Below the pieces are notes generated by a model, which was given only the letters and a program-made list of their open reading frames with translations, was not told the origin of the DNA and made no database searches. Below, one piece after another: positions 4,840 through 6,263 of a stretch of DNA of 6,263 nt. Made by a program: the position numbers and the translations under genes. The stretch covers positions 1-6,263 of the forward strand of contig NZ_JNJP01000138.1 of the NCBI RefSeq assembly GCF_000701705.1, written 5' to 3'. The stretch comes from Bilophila wadsworthia ATCC 49260 (GTDB lineage: Bacteria; Desulfobacterota; Desulfovibrionia; Desulfovibrionales; Desulfovibrionaceae). Each line of letters starts with the position of its first letter. Positions within the stretch are counted from its first letter, which is position 1.

Positions 4840-6198
4840 ATGGCATCTCCCTCCATCCGTCCCCATATGCTTGTCGCTGACGAGCAGGGGAATATCTATG
4901 ATCATCCGGATTTTTTGCTTCTGTGCCGCCGGGGCGAGGAATGGAGCCTGCCCCGTCCCGATGAACTGATGCCTCTGCCGGAGGAAAGCGAGCTGTTCCT
5001 GCTGCCCGGACGCCGGGCCGTGGGCCTGAACCCGGAGACCGGCGAAACCGAAGTCATGGAAGATTGGGCCGTTGCCGCTTTCGCCGCGCCCGCGCACACG
5101 CTGACGGCGCATCCCGTGTATATGACCGATGAAGGCGCGCCCATGCTGCCTCTGTTCGCCTATGGGGCGGTCGGATTCGCCAACGGGCGTTTCTACGTCT
5201 GCGCCAAGAAGGTGGATGAGGACGTGCGGCAGGTCTTCAAAGGGATTTCCCGCGGCAAGATCGACCGTTCCGCCCGAAAGATCATTGAAGATTTCCCGGA
5301 CAACAGGCTCATGCAGCACATCATGCAGAATTGTACGCTGCGTTACGGCTGCCCGGCGGCGAAGAACCTGAGCCTTGGCCGCTACGAAGCGCCGCTGCCC
5401 ACGTCCCGGACCTGCAACGCCCGATGCATCGGATGCATTTCACAGCAGGAGGAAGGCTCCAAAATCTGCGCTACCCCCCAGTGTCGGCTGACCTTCACGC
5501 CCACGCCCGAGGAAGTGGTGGAGATCATGCGGTTCCACGCGAGCCGCGAGACTGAAAAGCCGGTCTTTTCCTTCGGGCAGGGCTGCGAAGGCGAGCCGTT
5601 GACCGAAGCGCCGCTGCTCATCGAGTCGGTGCGGCGTTACCGCGAGGCCGGAGGGCATGGCACGATCAACCTGAACTCCAATTCCTCCCGGCCGCAGGCC
5701 ATCGCCGAGCTTGCGGAAGCGGGCTTGACCTCGCTGCGCGTGAGCCTCAATAGCGCCCGTCCCGAAGTGTACGAAAGGTACTACCGCCCGCACGGCTACA
5801 CGTTCGGCGATGTGCGGCAGTCCATCATAGAGGCCCGTTCGCGCGGGGTGCATGTCGCCGTCAACTTGCTGTATTTCCCAGGAATCACGGATACGGAAGA
5901 GGAAATCGAAGCCCTCATCGAACTGTTCCAGTCCACCGGCATCAGTCTTGTGCAGCTCCGGAATCTGAATATCGATCCCGAATTTTACCCCTCGCTGCTC
6001 GAAGGGATTTCGTTCGGCCCGTCCGTGGGGTTGAACAATTTCCGCAAGCGCATCCGGCGGGCCTGTCCGTGGATCACGTACGGGTACTTCAATCCCTATC
6101 TTGGCGATAAGGCCGATCTCGGGGATACGCCCATGCCCGGCGAGTGGAAGCCCGCCCCGCTTGAGGTTTCGGAAGCTGAAGAAGAGAGCGGTAAATAA
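4840..6198 (+). CDS. Radical SAM enzyme of unknown substrate
   Basis: The 452-residue cytoplasmic protein carries the radical SAM signature CNARCIGC (CxxxCxxC; C192, C196, C199), which binds the [4Fe-4S] cluster that cleaves S-adenosylmethionine. Supporting core elements follow: a GGE-like segment GQGCEGEPL (246-254), a strand INLNSNSS (276-283), LRVSLNSA (299-306) and VAVNLLYFPG, consistent with a partial TIM barrel over about 185-400. The first 185 residues form a separate N-terminal region I do not recognise, ending with C165 and C171 (CTLRYGC). Another pair, C210 and C215 (CATPQC), follows the core motif, and C249 and C409 are also present. These might hold an auxiliary cluster, which is inference. 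The ATG at 4840 is favoured because AAGGA (4827-4831) lies eight bases upstream; an in-frame TTG at 4813 has no such site. The substrate cannot be told from the sequence, and no precursor peptide gene is visible nearby. Confidence 0.88.
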   Translation: MASPSIRPHMLVADEQGNIYDHPDFLLLCRRGEEWSLPRPDELMPLPEESELFLLPGRRAVGLNPETGETEVMEDWAVAAFAAPAHTLTAHPVYMTDEGAPMLPLFAYGAVGFANGRFYVCAKKVDEDVRQVFKGISRGKIDRSARKIIEDFPDNRLMQHIMQNCTLRYGCPAAKNLSLGRYEAPLPTSRTCNARCIGCISQQEEGSKICATPQCRLTFTPTPEEVVEIMRFHASRETEKPVFSFGQGCEGEPLTEAPLLIESVRRYREAGGHGTINLNSNSSRPQAIAELAEAGLTSLRVSLNSARPEVYERYYRPHGYTFGDVRQSIIEARSRGVHVAVNLLYFPGITDTEEEIEALIELFQSTGISLVQLRNLNIDPEFYPSLLEGISFGPSVGLNNFRKRIRRACPWITYGYFNPYLGDKADLGDTPMPGEWKPAPLEVSEAEEESGK

Positions 6199-6206
6199 TT
6201 GAAGCA

Positions 6207-6260
6207 TTGGGGAGGGGGAGGAGAAACTTTCTGAAGAAAGTTTCTCCTCCCCCTCCCCAA
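6207..6260. terminator. Perfect 25-bp hairpin after the radical SAM gene, probable terminator
   Basis: Bases 6207-6231 are exactly complementary to 6236-6260, with loop TGAA. The stem starts eight bases after the stop codon. Like the hairpin at 100-155, it has outer TTGGGG-type purine runs, an inner CTTTC/GAAAG and a four-base loop. No T-tract is visible before the window ends three bases later. It probably marks the 3' end of this transcript and perhaps of a convergent gene beyond the window. Confidence 0.75.
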
Positions 6261-6263
6261 ACC

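Noticed and set aside
5440..6207. 255-codon open frame antisense to the radical SAM gene
   Set aside because: It mirrors the codon bias of the sense gene, has no family resemblance, and the opposite strand carries a clear CxxxCxxC enzyme.
1..6263. CRISPR arrays, tRNA or rRNA genes, insertion sequences
   Set aside because: I saw no regularly spaced repeats, no cloverleaf-like sequence, no transposase motifs and no flanking inverted repeats of IS type; the two long hairpins are gene-end structures too far apart and too different to be IS ends.

Overview
The window looks like chromosomal DNA from a sulfate-reducing member of the Desulfovibrio group (Desulfovibrionaceae/Desulfovibrionales). Three things point that way. 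The left edge carries the last codons of a selenocysteine-containing [NiFeSe] hydrogenase large subunit, an enzyme best known from Desulfovibrio and Desulfomicrobium. Base composition is high in G+C, with mostly G/C third codon positions. Very long purine/pyrimidine hairpins sit at gene ends, a style I associate with Desulfovibrio genomes. The genus is an inference; no rRNA is present.

Layout. (1) Positions 1-82, + strand: 3' end of hysA, with an in-frame TGA at 14-16 read as selenocysteine and a SECIS-like hairpin just behind it. (2) 100-155: a perfect 26-bp hairpin between convergent hysA and proS, probably ending both transcripts. (3) 165-1889, - strand: complete bacterial-type prolyl-tRNA synthetase with its editing insertion. 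(4) 1890-2349: divergent intergenic region with a good promoter for proS and a weaker one for the next gene. (5) 2350-3228, + strand: exported, probably outer-membrane beta-barrel protein, followed by an intrinsic terminator. (6) 3229-3658: non-coding, with two tandem hairpins and a U-tract about 55 bases before the next gene. (7) 3659-4249, + strand: exported protein that reads as two HdeA-like domains in tandem, followed by a strong terminator. (8) 4332-4706, - strand: small membrane-anchored protein with a coiled coil and a proline-rich tail. (9) 4840-6198, + strand: radical SAM enzyme of unknown substrate. (10) 6207-6260: a perfect 25-bp hairpin built like the one at 100-155.

The genes are mostly single transcription units separated by terminators, so no operon is evident. 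proS is housekeeping and hysA belongs to periplasmic hydrogen metabolism. The beta-barrel and double-HdeA genes both encode cell-envelope proteins and have a similar short motif upstream, so they may be co-regulated. The strongest observations are the recoded TGA in hysA, which ordinary gene callers would treat as a stop, and the single-chain double HdeA protein. The radical SAM enzyme, with cysteine pairs beyond its core cluster motif, is the main uncharacterised enzyme.
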